This document shows positions 34,862-43,433 of a stretch of 64,000 bases of DNA, one piece after another. The stretch lies in assembly GCF_001413955.1 (NCBI RefSeq), contig NZ_LCTZ01000002.1, positions 3,024,501-3,088,500 of the forward strand, in the 5' to 3' direction. The DNA comes from Flagellimonas eckloniae (GTDB taxonomy: Bacteria > Bacteroidota > Bacteroidia > Flavobacteriales > Flavobacteriaceae). The stretch's first letter is position 1. The number at the start of each line of letters is the position of its first letter. Made by a program: the position numbers and the translations under genes. The notes under the pieces were generated by a model, which saw nothing but the letters and a program-made list of their open reading frames with translations, searched no databases and was not told the DNA's origin.

Positions 34862-35284
34862 ATGACAAATCATATAACTACCAAATGGCTGGGCGAAATG
34901 GCCTTTGAAAGCAACAACCCCTCAGGGTTAAATTTAAAGATTGATGCGGGCCCGGATAGTGGTGGAAAAGGGGAAGGCTTGCGCCCTAAAGCTTTGATGC
35001 TTTCCGCTCTTGCAGGTTGTTCAGGACTGGATGTGGCTTCGCTCATAAAAAAAATGAAACTGGAAGTAGATGATTTTTCAATTGAAACCATTGCAAACTT
35101 AACCGACGAGCACCCCAAATACTACGATTCGGTGACAATAGAATATCATTTTCATGGTGCTGATTTGAAGGAAGGGAAATTAAAAAAGGCGGTGGACTTA
35201 TCGGTGGAAAAATACTGTGGGGTTATGGAGATGTTCCGAAAATTTGCCAAATTGGAGATTAAGACGATTTTTCATCATAAGTAA
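34862..35284 (+). CDS. OsmC-family hydroperoxide reductase
   Basis: 140 residues from ATG 34862; an upstream ATG at 34805 would add 19 residues that do not fit the family. The two redox cysteines are visible: Cys53 in ALAGCSGLDV and Cys119 in VEKYCGVMEM. OsmC/Ohr proteins reduce organic hydroperoxides in the cytoplasm with lipoamide or thiol reductants. It is divergent from the AhpD-like gene. It is followed by a repeat-rich spacer before the four-helix-bundle gene. Confidence 0.9.
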   Translation: MTNHITTKWLGEMAFESNNPSGLNLKIDAGPDSGGKGEGLRPKALMLSALAGCSGLDVASLIKKMKLEVDDFSIETIANLTDEHPKYYDSVTIEYHFHGADLKEGKLKKAVDLSVEKYCGVMEMFRKFAKLEIKTIFHHK

Positions 35285-35290
35285 AACGAG

Positions 35291-35324
35291 TTCAAACTCA
35301 AACTCAAGTTTAAACTCAAATTCA
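35291..35324 (+). repeat. Short AAACTCAA-type repeats before the four-helix-bundle gene
   Basis: The unit AAACTCAA occurs three times within 34 bp, separated by AAGTTT-type steps. A related motif in opposite orientation (TTGAACTTGAACTT, 35767-35780) stands after the gene, so the four-helix-bundle gene is bracketed by imperfect inverted repeats. Confidence 0.55.
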
Positions 35325-35400
35325 GACATCAAGTACAAGTTTCAGAAACAACTGGAATGGATTTTATTTCAACCTCAAATTAATTTTAGTCAATGATTTT

Positions 35401-35751
35401 ATGGACAAAAAATTTGATTTAGAGGATAGATTTGTTGATTTTGCGGCGAAGATTGCGCTATTTTGCAAGGAACTGCCCAACGATTTTACGGGACAATATT
35501 ATGGAAATCAACTTCTACGTTCAGGAGGAAGTGCAGCCCTAAACTTTGGTGAAGCTCTTGGAACAAATACGAATAAAGATTACGTCTACAAGGCTTCACT
35601 AACCTTAAAGGAACTTAAGGAATCACGGATTAACATAAAGATTTTAAACCGAATCGAGTACGGCTCCTATGAAATTAAAAATAGCCTGTTAAATGAATTA
35701 GAGCAGTTGATCAAGATAATTGCCACGATAATCAAAAACAAAATTCCTTGA
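35401..35751 (+). CDS. Four-helix-bundle protein (23S rRNA intervening-sequence family)
   Basis: 116 residues, the family length. Features are the N-terminal DLEDRFVDFAAKIALF helix, the middle LLRSGGSAALNFGEALGTNT segment highly conserved in this family, and the KELKESRINIKIL helix. These proteins were named for open reading frames inside 23S rRNA intervening sequences and are related to the Avd accessory protein of diversity-generating retroelements; no rRNA, template repeat or reverse transcriptase is nearby, and the function is unknown. The gene sits between OsmC and recJ, bracketed by short repeats (35291-35324 and 35764-35781). Confidence 0.9.
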   Translation: MDKKFDLEDRFVDFAAKIALFCKELPNDFTGQYYGNQLLRSGGSAALNFGEALGTNTNKDYVYKASLTLKELKESRINIKILNRIEYGSYEIKNSLLNELEQLIKIIATIIKNKIP

Positions 35752-35785
35752 ATTTGCACTTAATTTTTGAACTTGAACTTCACCC

Positions 35786-37474
35786 ATGAGATGGACCATA
35801 AAACCAAAACCTACCCAACAAGAGATAGAACAGCTTTCCAAAGAGCTTAAGGTAGAAAGCCTGGTATCACAACTTTTGCTGCAACGAGGGATCACAACTT
35901 ATAAAGAGGCGAGGGACTTTTTTCGCCCAGAGTTGTCTCATTTGCACGACCCTTTTTTAATGAAGGATATGGACAAGGCGGTTGAGCGCATTGAAAAGGC
36001 CATTGCTTCCAATGAAAATATTTTGGTGTATGGTGACTATGATGTGGACGGTACTACATCGGTAGCCCTGTTATCATCATACCTCATGGAAGAGTACCCC
36101 AATGTGGCCACTTATATTCCAGACCGATATTCAGAAGGGTATGGGGTGTCACTTCAGGGAATAGATTTTGCCTCAGACAATGGGTTTTCCTTGATAATTG
36201 CCTTGGATTGTGGGGTAAAAGCCATTGAACAGGTAAAATATGCCAAAGAGAAAGAAATAGATTTTATCATATGCGATCATCATAGGCCCGGGGATACGTT
36301 GCCGGAAGCAATCGCTATTCTTGACCCAAAACGAGCAGATTGCGAATATCCATACAAAGAACTTTGTGGTTGCGGAGTGGGCTTTAAGCTAATTCAGGCT
36401 TTGGCATCCAAAAAAGGGGAAACTGCGAAAGACCTTATACTGTATTTTGATTTGGTGGCTACCGCAATTGGAGCCGACATTGTTCCCATAACCGGAGAGA
36501 ATCGGGTATTGGCATATTATGGATTGCAGGTAATAAATGCCAATCCAAGAATTGGGTTCAAAGCGATTATTGACCAAATCAAAAAGCAAACATTGACCAT
36601 AACCGATGTTGTCTTTATAATAGCTCCGCGAATCAATGCTGCTGGTAGAATGAAACATGGTCAACATGCCGTAAACCTTTTGGTTGAAACGGATTTGAAT
36701 GTTGCACAAAAATTTGCAAAAGAGATTGAGCAGTTTAATTCGGATAGAAGAAATCTGGATAAAGAGATTACCAAAGAGGCATTGCTGCAGATTCAGGAAA
36801 ATGAGGAAGAAGATAGATTTACATCCGTTGTTTACGACGAAAACTGGCATAAAGGAGTCATTGGGATTGTAGCTTCGCGACTTACGGAAACGTATTATCG
36901 CCCCACATTGGTCTTTACCAAAAGCGGAGGCAAGTTGGCCGCCTCTGCGCGATCTGTAAAAGGGTTTGATGTATATGAGGCTTTGGAAGGGTGCACGGAA
37001 TGTTTGGAGCAATTTGGTGGACACAAATATGCTGCAGGACTGACATTGCTGGAAGAAAACTACGAAAAGTTTAAAACCCAATTTGAAAAAGTAGTTTCTG
37101 AAAGTATTGACCCAAGTTTATTGCAGCCAGAACTTACCATTGATACCAATATTGAGTTAGACCAAGTTACCCCAAAATTGATGCGGATCCTAAAACAGTT
37201 CGCTCCTTTTGGCCCCGGAAATATGACCCCAGTTTTTATGGCTGAAAAAATTCATGATACCGGATATGCAAAATGTGTGGGTGAAGACGAGAAGCACTTG
37301 AAACTAACAGCTTGTCAAAATGGTTCAGCACCTATTGGAGCAATTGGTTTTAATCTGGGCAACAAAATGGAAAACGTTAAAAACAAGAGGACATTTGATG
37401 CTGTTTTTTCCTTGGATGAGAATGAATGGAACGGGAGTGTGAGCCTACAGTTGAAATTAAGAGATATTCGTTAG
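35786..37474 (+). CDS. recJ: Single-stranded-DNA-specific exonuclease RecJ
   Basis: 562 residues, normal for RecJ. The DHH phosphoesterase motifs are intact: YGDYDVDGT (Asp84, Asp86, Asp88), DCGVKA near 141, DHHRPG with Asp164-His165-His166; the DHHA1 domain has QFGGHKYAAG. It degrades single-stranded DNA 5'-3' in RecF-type recombination and mismatch repair. The C-terminal OB-like region (FAPFGPGNMTPVF onward) is present. The next gene, an MFS transporter, starts 6 bp later and is probably co-transcribed. Confidence 0.96.
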   Translation: MRWTIKPKPTQQEIEQLSKELKVESLVSQLLLQRGITTYKEARDFFRPELSHLHDPFLMKDMDKAVERIEKAIASNENILVYGDYDVDGTTSVALLSSYLMEEYPNVATYIPDRYSEGYGVSLQGIDFASDNGFSLIIALDCGVKAIEQVKYAKEKEIDFIICDHHRPGDTLPEAIAILDPKRADCEYPYKELCGCGVGFKLIQALASKKGETAKDLILYFDLVATAIGADIVPITGENRVLAYYGLQVINANPRIGFKAIIDQIKKQTLTITDVVFIIAPRINAAGRMKHGQHAVNLLVETDLNVAQKFAKEIEQFNSDRRNLDKEITKEALLQIQENEEEDRFTSVVYDENWHKGVIGIVASRLTETYYRPTLVFTKSGGKLAASARSVKGFDVYEALEGCTECLEQFGGHKYAAGLTLLEENYEKFKTQFEKVVSESIDPSLLQPELTIDTNIELDQVTPKLMRILKQFAPFGPGNMTPVFMAEKIHDTGYAKCVGEDEKHLKLTACQNGSAPIGAIGFNLGNKMENVKNKRTFDAVFSLDENEWNGSVSLQLKLRDIR

Positions 37475-37480
37475 ATTTTT

Positions 37481-38737
37481 ATGGACCCCTACGCAGCCCT
37501 CCGTTATAAGGAATTCAATATTTTTTTATTGGCAAGGTTCGCCATGGTCTTTGCATGGTCCATGCAGTTTATTGTAATTGAGTGGCAGGTCTATTCATTG
37601 ACCAAGGATCCACTTTCACTTGGAATTATTGGGCTAATGGAAGTAATACCTGCAGTAGGGATGGCCCTTTTTGCCGGACACATTGTGGATCAAAAAGAAA
37701 AGCGAAATCTATTGATCAAATGTATCTTAGGATTTTCGGTTGTGAGTTTGGGATTGTTCTTTTTAAGTCTTCCCTCTTTGGAAACCAGTCTGGCGCCTAA
37801 AAAACTACTGTATAGCATTTATCTTTTGGTGTTTTTTGGGGGATTGGTAAGAGCTTTTTTAGGTCCTACTATTTTTTCCTTGATAGCGCTGATCGTTCCC
37901 AAGAAAATCTATCCCAATGCGGCAACATGGAGTAGTACCACATGGCAAATGGCCTCAGTTTTGGGCCCTGCCTTGGCCGGTTTTTCTATAAGTTGGGTTG
38001 GGGTACATTGGTCCATGTGCGTCATTTTTGCATTTTCGATTATCGCTTTGGTGTTTGTTTTGAGAATTTCACGGAAACCAATATTAAACCCAAAAATTGG
38101 AGAACCTGTTTTAAAAAGCCTTAAGGATGGATTAAAGTTTGTTTTCAATAGTCAAGCTATTTCAGGGGCCTTAACAATTGATATGATAGCGGTGCTATTT
38201 GGTGGTGCGGTGGCGCTTTTGCCCATATATGCGCAAGATATTTTACATGTTGGTGCGGAAGGGTTTGGAATTTTAAGAGCAGCTCCAGCAGTTGGCGCCT
38301 TAATTACCATGGTAGGCTCAACAAGATTTCCGTTACATAAATATGCAGGTAAAAAACTACTGCTATCCGTATTGGCATTTGGAGTTTGTATTCTAGTTTT
38401 TGGTGTTTCAACCTCTTTTTGGCTTTCGGTGATTGCCTTGTTTTTAAGTGGTGCCGTAGATGGGGTTTCCATGGTAATCCGCCAAACCATCCTACAACTA
38501 AAAACACCGGATCATATGCGGGGCAGGGTTGCTTCGGTAAATTCAATATTTGTTGGATCATCCAACGAACTTGGGGCTTTTGAAAGTGGGCTGGCCGCCA
38601 AACTTTTGGGAACGGTAAACGCAGTTATTTTTGGAGGTTGCATGACCATATTGACCGTTGGAGTAACTAGTTTGGTTTCGCCAAGTTTTAGAAAACTGGA
38701 TTTGTCAAAAGAAGTTGAGGAACATGAAAATACCTAG
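37481..38737 (+). CDS. MFS transporter (MFS_3/EntS-like)
   Basis: 418 residues with 11-12 hydrophobic helices and the MFS loop motif GHIVDQKEKRNLLIK between helices 2 and 3. The family includes EntS-type exporters of siderophores and other small molecules; the substrate is unknown. A later RQTILQLKTPDHMRGRVASV segment is characteristic of this branch. It starts 6 bp after recJ. Its end overlaps the convergent LpxH-like gene by 4 bp. Confidence 0.9.
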   Translation: MDPYAALRYKEFNIFLLARFAMVFAWSMQFIVIEWQVYSLTKDPLSLGIIGLMEVIPAVGMALFAGHIVDQKEKRNLLIKCILGFSVVSLGLFFLSLPSLETSLAPKKLLYSIYLLVFFGGLVRAFLGPTIFSLIALIVPKKIYPNAATWSSTTWQMASVLGPALAGFSISWVGVHWSMCVIFAFSIIALVFVLRISRKPILNPKIGEPVLKSLKDGLKFVFNSQAISGALTIDMIAVLFGGAVALLPIYAQDILHVGAEGFGILRAAPAVGALITMVGSTRFPLHKYAGKKLLLSVLAFGVCILVFGVSTSFWLSVIALFLSGAVDGVSMVIRQTILQLKTPDHMRGRVASVNSIFVGSSNELGAFESGLAAKLLGTVNAVIFGGCMTILTVGVTSLVSPSFRKLDLSKEVEEHENT

Positions 38738-39501
38738 CCTTCAAGCTTTTCCAAGGACAGTTTTTCCCCATCAAAAACGGCATAGGTAAAATAAGAAATC
38801 CAATCTCCTAAATTGGTATATCTGGACTTATCATTAAGTTGAATTTCCATAGGAAGGTGTCGATGGCCAAAAATAAAGTGGTCGTAGTGCTTTTGTTCCA
38901 GTTTTCTTTTGGCATACAGCACTAGCCATTCCTTATCTTCCCCCAGAAATTTGGCATCCGCATCGCCGGAAATGATTTTATTGTTTATAGAAAGGTGTTG
39001 TGCCAACCGAACCCCTAAATCTGGGTGTAACCATTTAAAGAACCATTTGGCCAAAGGGTTGATAAACACTTTTTTCATACGTTTATATCCTTTGTCATGA
39101 GGACCTAATCCATCGCCGTGACCAATAAAAAATGTGGTGCCATTTATGGTATATTGTTCGGGCTTGTGAAAAACAGGAATGTTGAGCTCTTCCTCAAAAT
39201 AGCCATTCATCCATAGGTCATGGTTTCCAACAAAATAATAAATAGGAATTCCTGCATCGGATAATTCTGCCAATTTCCCCAGAGTTCTTGTAAACCCTTT
39301 GGGAACCACAGTTTTGTATTCAAACCAAAAATCGAATAAATCGCCGATCAAAAAAATCGCTGCTGCATCATTCTTAATGGAATCCAACCAAGCCACAAAT
39401 TTCTTTTCTCTCGGGAGACTTGCTTTGAAGGACGGAGCACCTAGATGATTGTCACTGGCGAAGTAGACTTTTTTGCCTTTTGGAAGATTAATGTTCTTCA
39501 T
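38734..39501 (-). CDS. lpxH: UDP-2,3-diacylglucosamine diphosphatase (LpxH-like metallophosphoesterase)
   Basis: 255 residues. Calcineurin-like phosphoesterase motifs appear in order: ASDNHLG (about 15-21), GDLFDFWFEY (about 53-62), GNHD (about 95-98), GHGDGLG and FGHRH. The DFWFEY element and the KGYKRMKK segment are typical of Bacteroidota LpxH, which releases UMP to form lipid X in lipid A synthesis at the inner membrane. The symbol is inferred from family resemblance; the opening usually reads SDxHLG and here has DNHLG. It is convergent with the MFS gene. Confidence 0.85.
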   Translation of the reverse strand: MKNINLPKGKKVYFASDNHLGAPSFKASLPREKKFVAWLDSIKNDAAAIFLIGDLFDFWFEYKTVVPKGFTRTLGKLAELSDAGIPIYYFVGNHDLWMNGYFEEELNIPVFHKPEQYTINGTTFFIGHGDGLGPHDKGYKRMKKVFINPLAKWFFKWLHPDLGVRLAQHLSINNKIISGDADAKFLGEDKEWLVLYAKRKLEQKHYDHFIFGHRHLPMEIQLNDKSRYTNLGDWISYFTYAVFDGEKLSLEKLEG

Positions 39502-39549
39502 TTGGCAACTAAGATAAGAAAGTTAGAAATTGTTCTTTAGTTTGATTTT

Positions 39550-39663
39550 CTATCTTTTAAATCGTCTTCTGTTGCGTACTCTTGTAATGATGTAAATTAC
39601 AACGACCAGCAAGGCCACTAAAGGGAAGACAATATCGCTATTTAAAAAAGAGAGTATATCCAT
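39550..39663 (-). CDS. Small single-helix membrane protein, 37 residues
   Basis: ATG at 39661-39663 and TAG at 39550-39552 give a 37-residue protein: a short start (MDILSFLNSD), one hydrophobic helix (VFPLVALLVVVIYIITRV) and a basic tail (RNRRRFKR), i.e. an inner-membrane protein with the tail in the cytoplasm by the positive-inside rule. The ATG lies 1 bp after the enoyl-CoA hydratase stop, with an AAGAAG Shine-Dalgarno-like sequence a few bases ahead. It was found by reading the gap between genes. Function unknown. Confidence 0.6.
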   Translation of the reverse strand: MDILSFLNSDIVFPLVALLVVVIYIITRVRNRRRFKR

Positions 39664-39664
39664 A

Positions 39665-40432
39665 TTACTTCTTAAACTTTTCCAATGCCTTTTTAGTATT
39701 TGGAGATAATGCTAATTTCCCGGATTGCTCTGCCCGTTCCAATAATAATTTGTCCCAATGCTCTGTACCTTCCCATAGTACCCGTTTCATTACAGATAGT
39801 GCTTCTGTGTTGTTGGAAGCCAACTTTTGTGCATGAAATTCGAGTTCTTTGTCTAGATCGGAAATGGAAGCAAAAACTTTGGAAAACAAACCTTTTTCCT
39901 TGGCCCAATACGCATTTTTCCATTCGGAGGGAGCAAAAGAAAGCTCGGCCAGGGCTGCTTTTCCAATTTTGCGCTCTACAGCGGGAGCAATGACCAAAGG
40001 CGCAATGCCAATGGAAATTTCAGAAAGTTTTATGGAAGCAGCTTCTGCGGCATACACATAATCGCAAGCAGACGCCAATCCAACCCCTCCACCAACGGCT
40101 TTGCCTTGAACTCGTCCAATAATAGGTTTGGAACACGTACGCATTGCATTGATAACATTGGCAAATCCACTGAAAAAAGCTTTTCCTTCTTGTTGGTTTG
40201 AAATAGCAACCAATTCATCAAATGAAGCGCCAGCACAGAAAGCACGGTCTCCTTCGGATTTTAAAATGATTATAGAAACGACTTTATCTTCTGAAAGTTT
40301 GTGAAATTCATTTGCCAAACGTTCCAACAATTCTGAAACAAAAGAATTACTGGCGGGATGACCAAACTCCACAGTTGCAATCTGGTTTTCAATTTTGGTA
40401 TACAAACTTCCGTTTATTCTATCTGTAGACAT
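39665..40432 (-). CDS. Enoyl-CoA hydratase/isomerase family protein
   Basis: 255 residues, a crotonase-fold enzyme. The oxyanion-hole segments are DRAFCAGASFDEL (about 70-82) and GRVQGKAVGGGVGLASACDY (about 105-124). The acid/base glutamates of classical hydratases are not both obvious (SEISIGIAP and LVIAPAVER replace the usual region), so the exact reaction is uncertain: hydratase, isomerase or a PaaG/PaaB-like step. It ends 1 bp before a 37-residue membrane-protein gene in the same direction. Confidence 0.87.
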   Translation of the reverse strand: MSTDRINGSLYTKIENQIATVEFGHPASNSFVSELLERLANEFHKLSEDKVVSIIILKSEGDRAFCAGASFDELVAISNQQEGKAFFSGFANVINAMRTCSKPIIGRVQGKAVGGGVGLASACDYVYAAEAASIKLSEISIGIAPLVIAPAVERKIGKAALAELSFAPSEWKNAYWAKEKGLFSKVFASISDLDKELEFHAQKLASNNTEALSVMKRVLWEGTEHWDKLLLERAEQSGKLALSPNTKKALEKFKK

Positions 40433-40458
40433 TACTGTAAATTCTGTAGGATACTAAA

Positions 40459-41793
40459 TTAAGGGTTTTGCACTAAGGGTTTGAATTTTCTTCGAAACTT
40501 CCAGACCAAAGCCAAGCCACGTATCAGCATCCAGACCACAAATGCTATCCAAATCGCATAAAAACCCCAATCCAAATATTTACCGAGATATAGGGCAGGC
40601 ATGAAGCCTAAAAAAGTAGCGGACAATAGTACATTCCTCAAATATTTCATTTCCCCGAGTCCCTTGAAAAGACCATCAAAAACAAAAGCCAACGTATTCA
40701 TTGGTAATCCAAGAATCACGATAAAGAAAATTCCATAAAAAGTCTCTAAAACAATTGGCTCATTTGAGAAAATGTGACCGATGGGCCGGTAAAAAACAAA
40801 CCCAAAAGCCATCAACACTAAGCTTATGAGCAGACCATAGGTGATTATTTTTTTGGCCAACTTCCATAGACCTTTGTAATCTTTGGCTCCTAACAATCTT
40901 CCACCCATACTATTTCCGGCGGCACCATATCCATCAATAAAAAATGCGGCGAACAACCAAAGATTAATAGCGATTGTATGTGCTCCAATATATTTATCAC
41001 CTAACGCGGTGGCCTCCCGAACGGCTATGATCAATGCTGCGTTAAGGGCCAATGCCCTAACGAATAGGTTTAAACTCATTATAACCAATCGTTTTATCTC
41101 TTTGTTCAGTGGGAAGACCAATTTTAGGCTTATTTCTGTTTTCTTTAGTAGTAATATAAAAACTAAAATAGCCATTATTGCTTGTGAAATTAAGCTTGCC
41201 AATGCCGCCCCATCCAGGTACATGGCGGGAATAAAACCATCTATTCCATAGACAAAAATGAAGTCCAATATTATATTGAGCACGGCGCCAATCAGAGCAA
41301 TGATCATGGGATAAAATGTATTTTGAAGACCTCTAAAAATTCCAAAAACGGCAAATGTGAACAAGGTTAACGGAAAACCCCACACTCGAATTGAATAATA
41401 AGAAATACAGTATTTCAATATTTTACCTGAAGCCTCAAAAAGACTAAAAATTTCTTCAACTATAAAAATGGTAGAAAGCAAGAGAATGATACTTAGAAGA
41501 ATATTGAAGAAAATAGCTTGGGCTGGCAAGTTTTTTACTTCTTCCAATTTCCCTGCTCCCAAATATTGAGAGATTATTGCAGAAATTGAGCTTCGCGTCT
41601 GTCCCAATACCCAAATAAGCATGGATAAAAAGGAACCTACAATTCCAGCGGCGGCCAAAGATTCCAGCCCATCAACGGGGATATTCCCAACAATAGCGGT
41701 ATCCGTAATGGAAAGGATGGGTTCCGCAATACCAGAAATGGTAGCGGGAACGGCCAGTTGGTTAATGCTCTTAAAGTTGACTTCTGTTCTCAA
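40459..41793 (-). CDS. MATE-family efflux transporter
   Basis: 444 residues, 12 helices in two similar halves, as in NorM/DinF. The first half has AVPATISGIAEPILSITDTA with the Asp of the family signature, the second GYGAAGNSMGGRLLGAKDYK. It exports drugs or metabolites using Na+ or H+. The DinF-like branch is suggested by SSISAIISQYLGAGKLEE. It ends 26 bp before the enoyl-CoA hydratase start (downstream) and begins 12 bp after the GNAT gene, so a three- to four-gene leftward operon is likely. Confidence 0.92.
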   Translation of the reverse strand: MRTEVNFKSINQLAVPATISGIAEPILSITDTAIVGNIPVDGLESLAAAGIVGSFLSMLIWVLGQTRSSISAIISQYLGAGKLEEVKNLPAQAIFFNILLSIILLLSTIFIVEEIFSLFEASGKILKYCISYYSIRVWGFPLTLFTFAVFGIFRGLQNTFYPMIIALIGAVLNIILDFIFVYGIDGFIPAMYLDGAALASLISQAIMAILVFILLLKKTEISLKLVFPLNKEIKRLVIMSLNLFVRALALNAALIIAVREATALGDKYIGAHTIAINLWLFAAFFIDGYGAAGNSMGGRLLGAKDYKGLWKLAKKIITYGLLISLVLMAFGFVFYRPIGHIFSNEPIVLETFYGIFFIVILGLPMNTLAFVFDGLFKGLGEMKYLRNVLLSATFLGFMPALYLGKYLDWGFYAIWIAFVVWMLIRGLALVWKFRRKFKPLVQNP

Positions 41794-41805
41794 AGTCAGT
41801 GCAAG

Positions 41806-42306
41806 TTACAGCACTAATTCGTAACAATGAAAAGGATGCGCACTTTGTTTTGGAAAGAAAATATCCCCTAGCTTTTGGTATCCCCTTTGTTCGTAGAAGC
41901 GTTGGTTCCTTTTGTTCTGTGAAAAGGTATCCAAGCGTACGGATGTAAAACCATTTTTACGGGAATAGTCCTCTGCAAAATCCATCATTTCTTGAGCAAA
42001 CCCCTTACCTTGATGATTCGGATGAATACAGACACGATGAATATAAGTGTTGTTTCCGTTGGGAGTTACCCATTTAATGGGAATATATTCATCATCCATA
42101 TAGGTCGAGATTACAATGGCCCCAATTATTTTTCCATTGAGCTCCTTTGCATAGAGTTCATTGCGTTTCACATCATTTACAAAAGCCTCCTTTTTTGGAT
42201 AATGTTCGTTCCATTGAAAAATTCCATTTTCCTGCATTTTGATAGCGCAGGCCCGGGTTATGGTAAGGATATCCGCAATTTCAGATATCTTTGCATGTCT
42301 TATCAT
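41806..42306 (-). CDS. GNAT-family N-acetyltransferase
   Basis: 166 residues, one GNAT domain. The acetyl-CoA-binding motif A is HRVCIHPNHQGKGFAQEMM (about 95-113, with the Q/RxxGxG/A signature as QGKGFA), followed by RKNGFTSVRLDTF and the C-terminal NQRFYEQRGYQKLG. The acceptor is unknown. It is the first gene of the leftward GNAT-MATE-enoyl-CoA hydratase unit and is divergent from the universal stress protein gene. Confidence 0.9.
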   Translation of the reverse strand: MIRHAKISEIADILTITRACAIKMQENGIFQWNEHYPKKEAFVNDVKRNELYAKELNGKIIGAIVISTYMDDEYIPIKWVTPNGNNTYIHRVCIHPNHQGKGFAQEMMDFAEDYSRKNGFTSVRLDTFSQNKRNQRFYEQRGYQKLGDIFFPKQSAHPFHCYELVL

Positions 42307-42359
42307 AGATTGGTTTCAATTAAATTGTAAATTTAAGGTATAATCATAATCACCATATA

Positions 42360-43157
42360 ATGAATAATATACTTGTGCCCATAGGGACTTCTCCCAATTC
42401 ATCCAATACACTTCAATATGCCATTGACTTTGCAGCAAATTTTGGAGCTAAGGTCTTTGTAATGGACGTGTTTACGGTGACTTCAGGAACGGGAAGTCTT
42501 GCTAATGTAGAAGAGAAAGTGGCCAGAAGCAGCAAGGAACGATTAAAGGAGATTATTGACAAAACCGATACTAAAGCTATTGAAATAAAAGTAGCTACCT
42601 ATAATGGGGATATAATAAGTGGACTTAAAAGTATTGATAAGGAGATTGGGATTGACCTAATTATTATTGCCCCGCGGAGTAATGCAATAGAAGATGAGCT
42701 TTATTTAGGTAATACTTCGGGTAGAATAGTAAAACAGACCAATATTCCCACATTGATTGTTCCTAAAGGAACTGTATTTAAGCCTGTTAAAAGGATTATG
42801 ACTGCTTTTGGGTCTGGTATTGTTAAAAGAAATAGAATATTGAATCCTTTAATTGCAATAAAAGATAAATTTAGGGCCGAAGTCAGCTTACTCCTGGTTA
42901 AAAGACCAGGGTATTCGGAGGAAGATTTACAGGTAAATACGGCGCTTTTGGATTTAAGCCAACAATTGAACATGACAGAACATGCTACCACTTATTTGGG
43001 TGTTTTAGAGCATTTTCAAAAAGAACAACCAGACATGCTATGTGTGTTTAGAAGAAAACGGGGGTTCTTTAAAAAATTATGGGAGAAAAATACAGTTCCA
43101 AAATCTGAGTTTTTTGTTTCCATCCCGGTTTTAGTATTGAGTGTAAAAAAGGAATAA
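42360..43157 (+). CDS. Universal stress protein (UspA family)
   Basis: 265 residues: one clear Usp domain (about 1-140), starting NNILVPIGTSPNSSNTLQYA, with the ATP-binding-type GNTSGRIVKQTNIPTLIVP near 118-136, and a second, degenerate domain (about 145-265; KRIMTAFGSG) without that motif. Tandem Usp proteins with one binding domain are common in Bacteroidota and act in stress survival. It is followed by tRNA-Ala and divergent from the GNAT gene. Confidence 0.9.
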   Translation: MNNILVPIGTSPNSSNTLQYAIDFAANFGAKVFVMDVFTVTSGTGSLANVEEKVARSSKERLKEIIDKTDTKAIEIKVATYNGDIISGLKSIDKEIGIDLIIIAPRSNAIEDELYLGNTSGRIVKQTNIPTLIVPKGTVFKPVKRIMTAFGSGIVKRNRILNPLIAIKDKFRAEVSLLLVKRPGYSEEDLQVNTALLDLSQQLNMTEHATTYLGVLEHFQKEQPDMLCVFRRKRGFFKKLWEKNTVPKSEFFVSIPVLVLSVKKE

Positions 43158-43212
43158 CGCTTTAGTGTTCATTTTGAAACTATTCTAAAATGTCTTTCCT
43201 TTGCGCTCGCTT

Positions 43213-43287
<75 letters not shown>

Positions 43288-43300
43288 AAGTGTTTATAGG

Positions 43301-43333
43301 GCTTCAAGAGTTTTTGACTTTTGAAGCTTTTTT
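43301..43333 (+). terminator. Intrinsic terminator of tRNA-Ala
   Basis: GCTTCAAGAGT (43301-43311) pairs with ACTTTTGAAGC (43317-43327, one G-U pair) around a 5-nt loop, directly followed by six T residues. It lies 15 bp after the tRNA. Confidence 0.85.
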
Positions 43334-43433
43334 CATTTGCACGCAAAACTGGTTTTAAAACATGCTTAGTAGTATTTGATACAAATAGATCTATTTAAAC
43401 TTCTCTAAATAGGTTTTTAAGAAAATACCATGA

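Noticed and set aside
35401..35751. Avd-like accessory protein of a diversity-generating retroelement
   Set aside because: The fold family is related, but no reverse transcriptase, template repeat or variable-repeat target gene is in the neighbourhood.
36389..37081. 230-residue open frame antisense to recJ
   Set aside because: It lies wholly inside recJ, has no recognisable domain and is rich in Cys/Ser/Phe as expected of a reversed coding frame.
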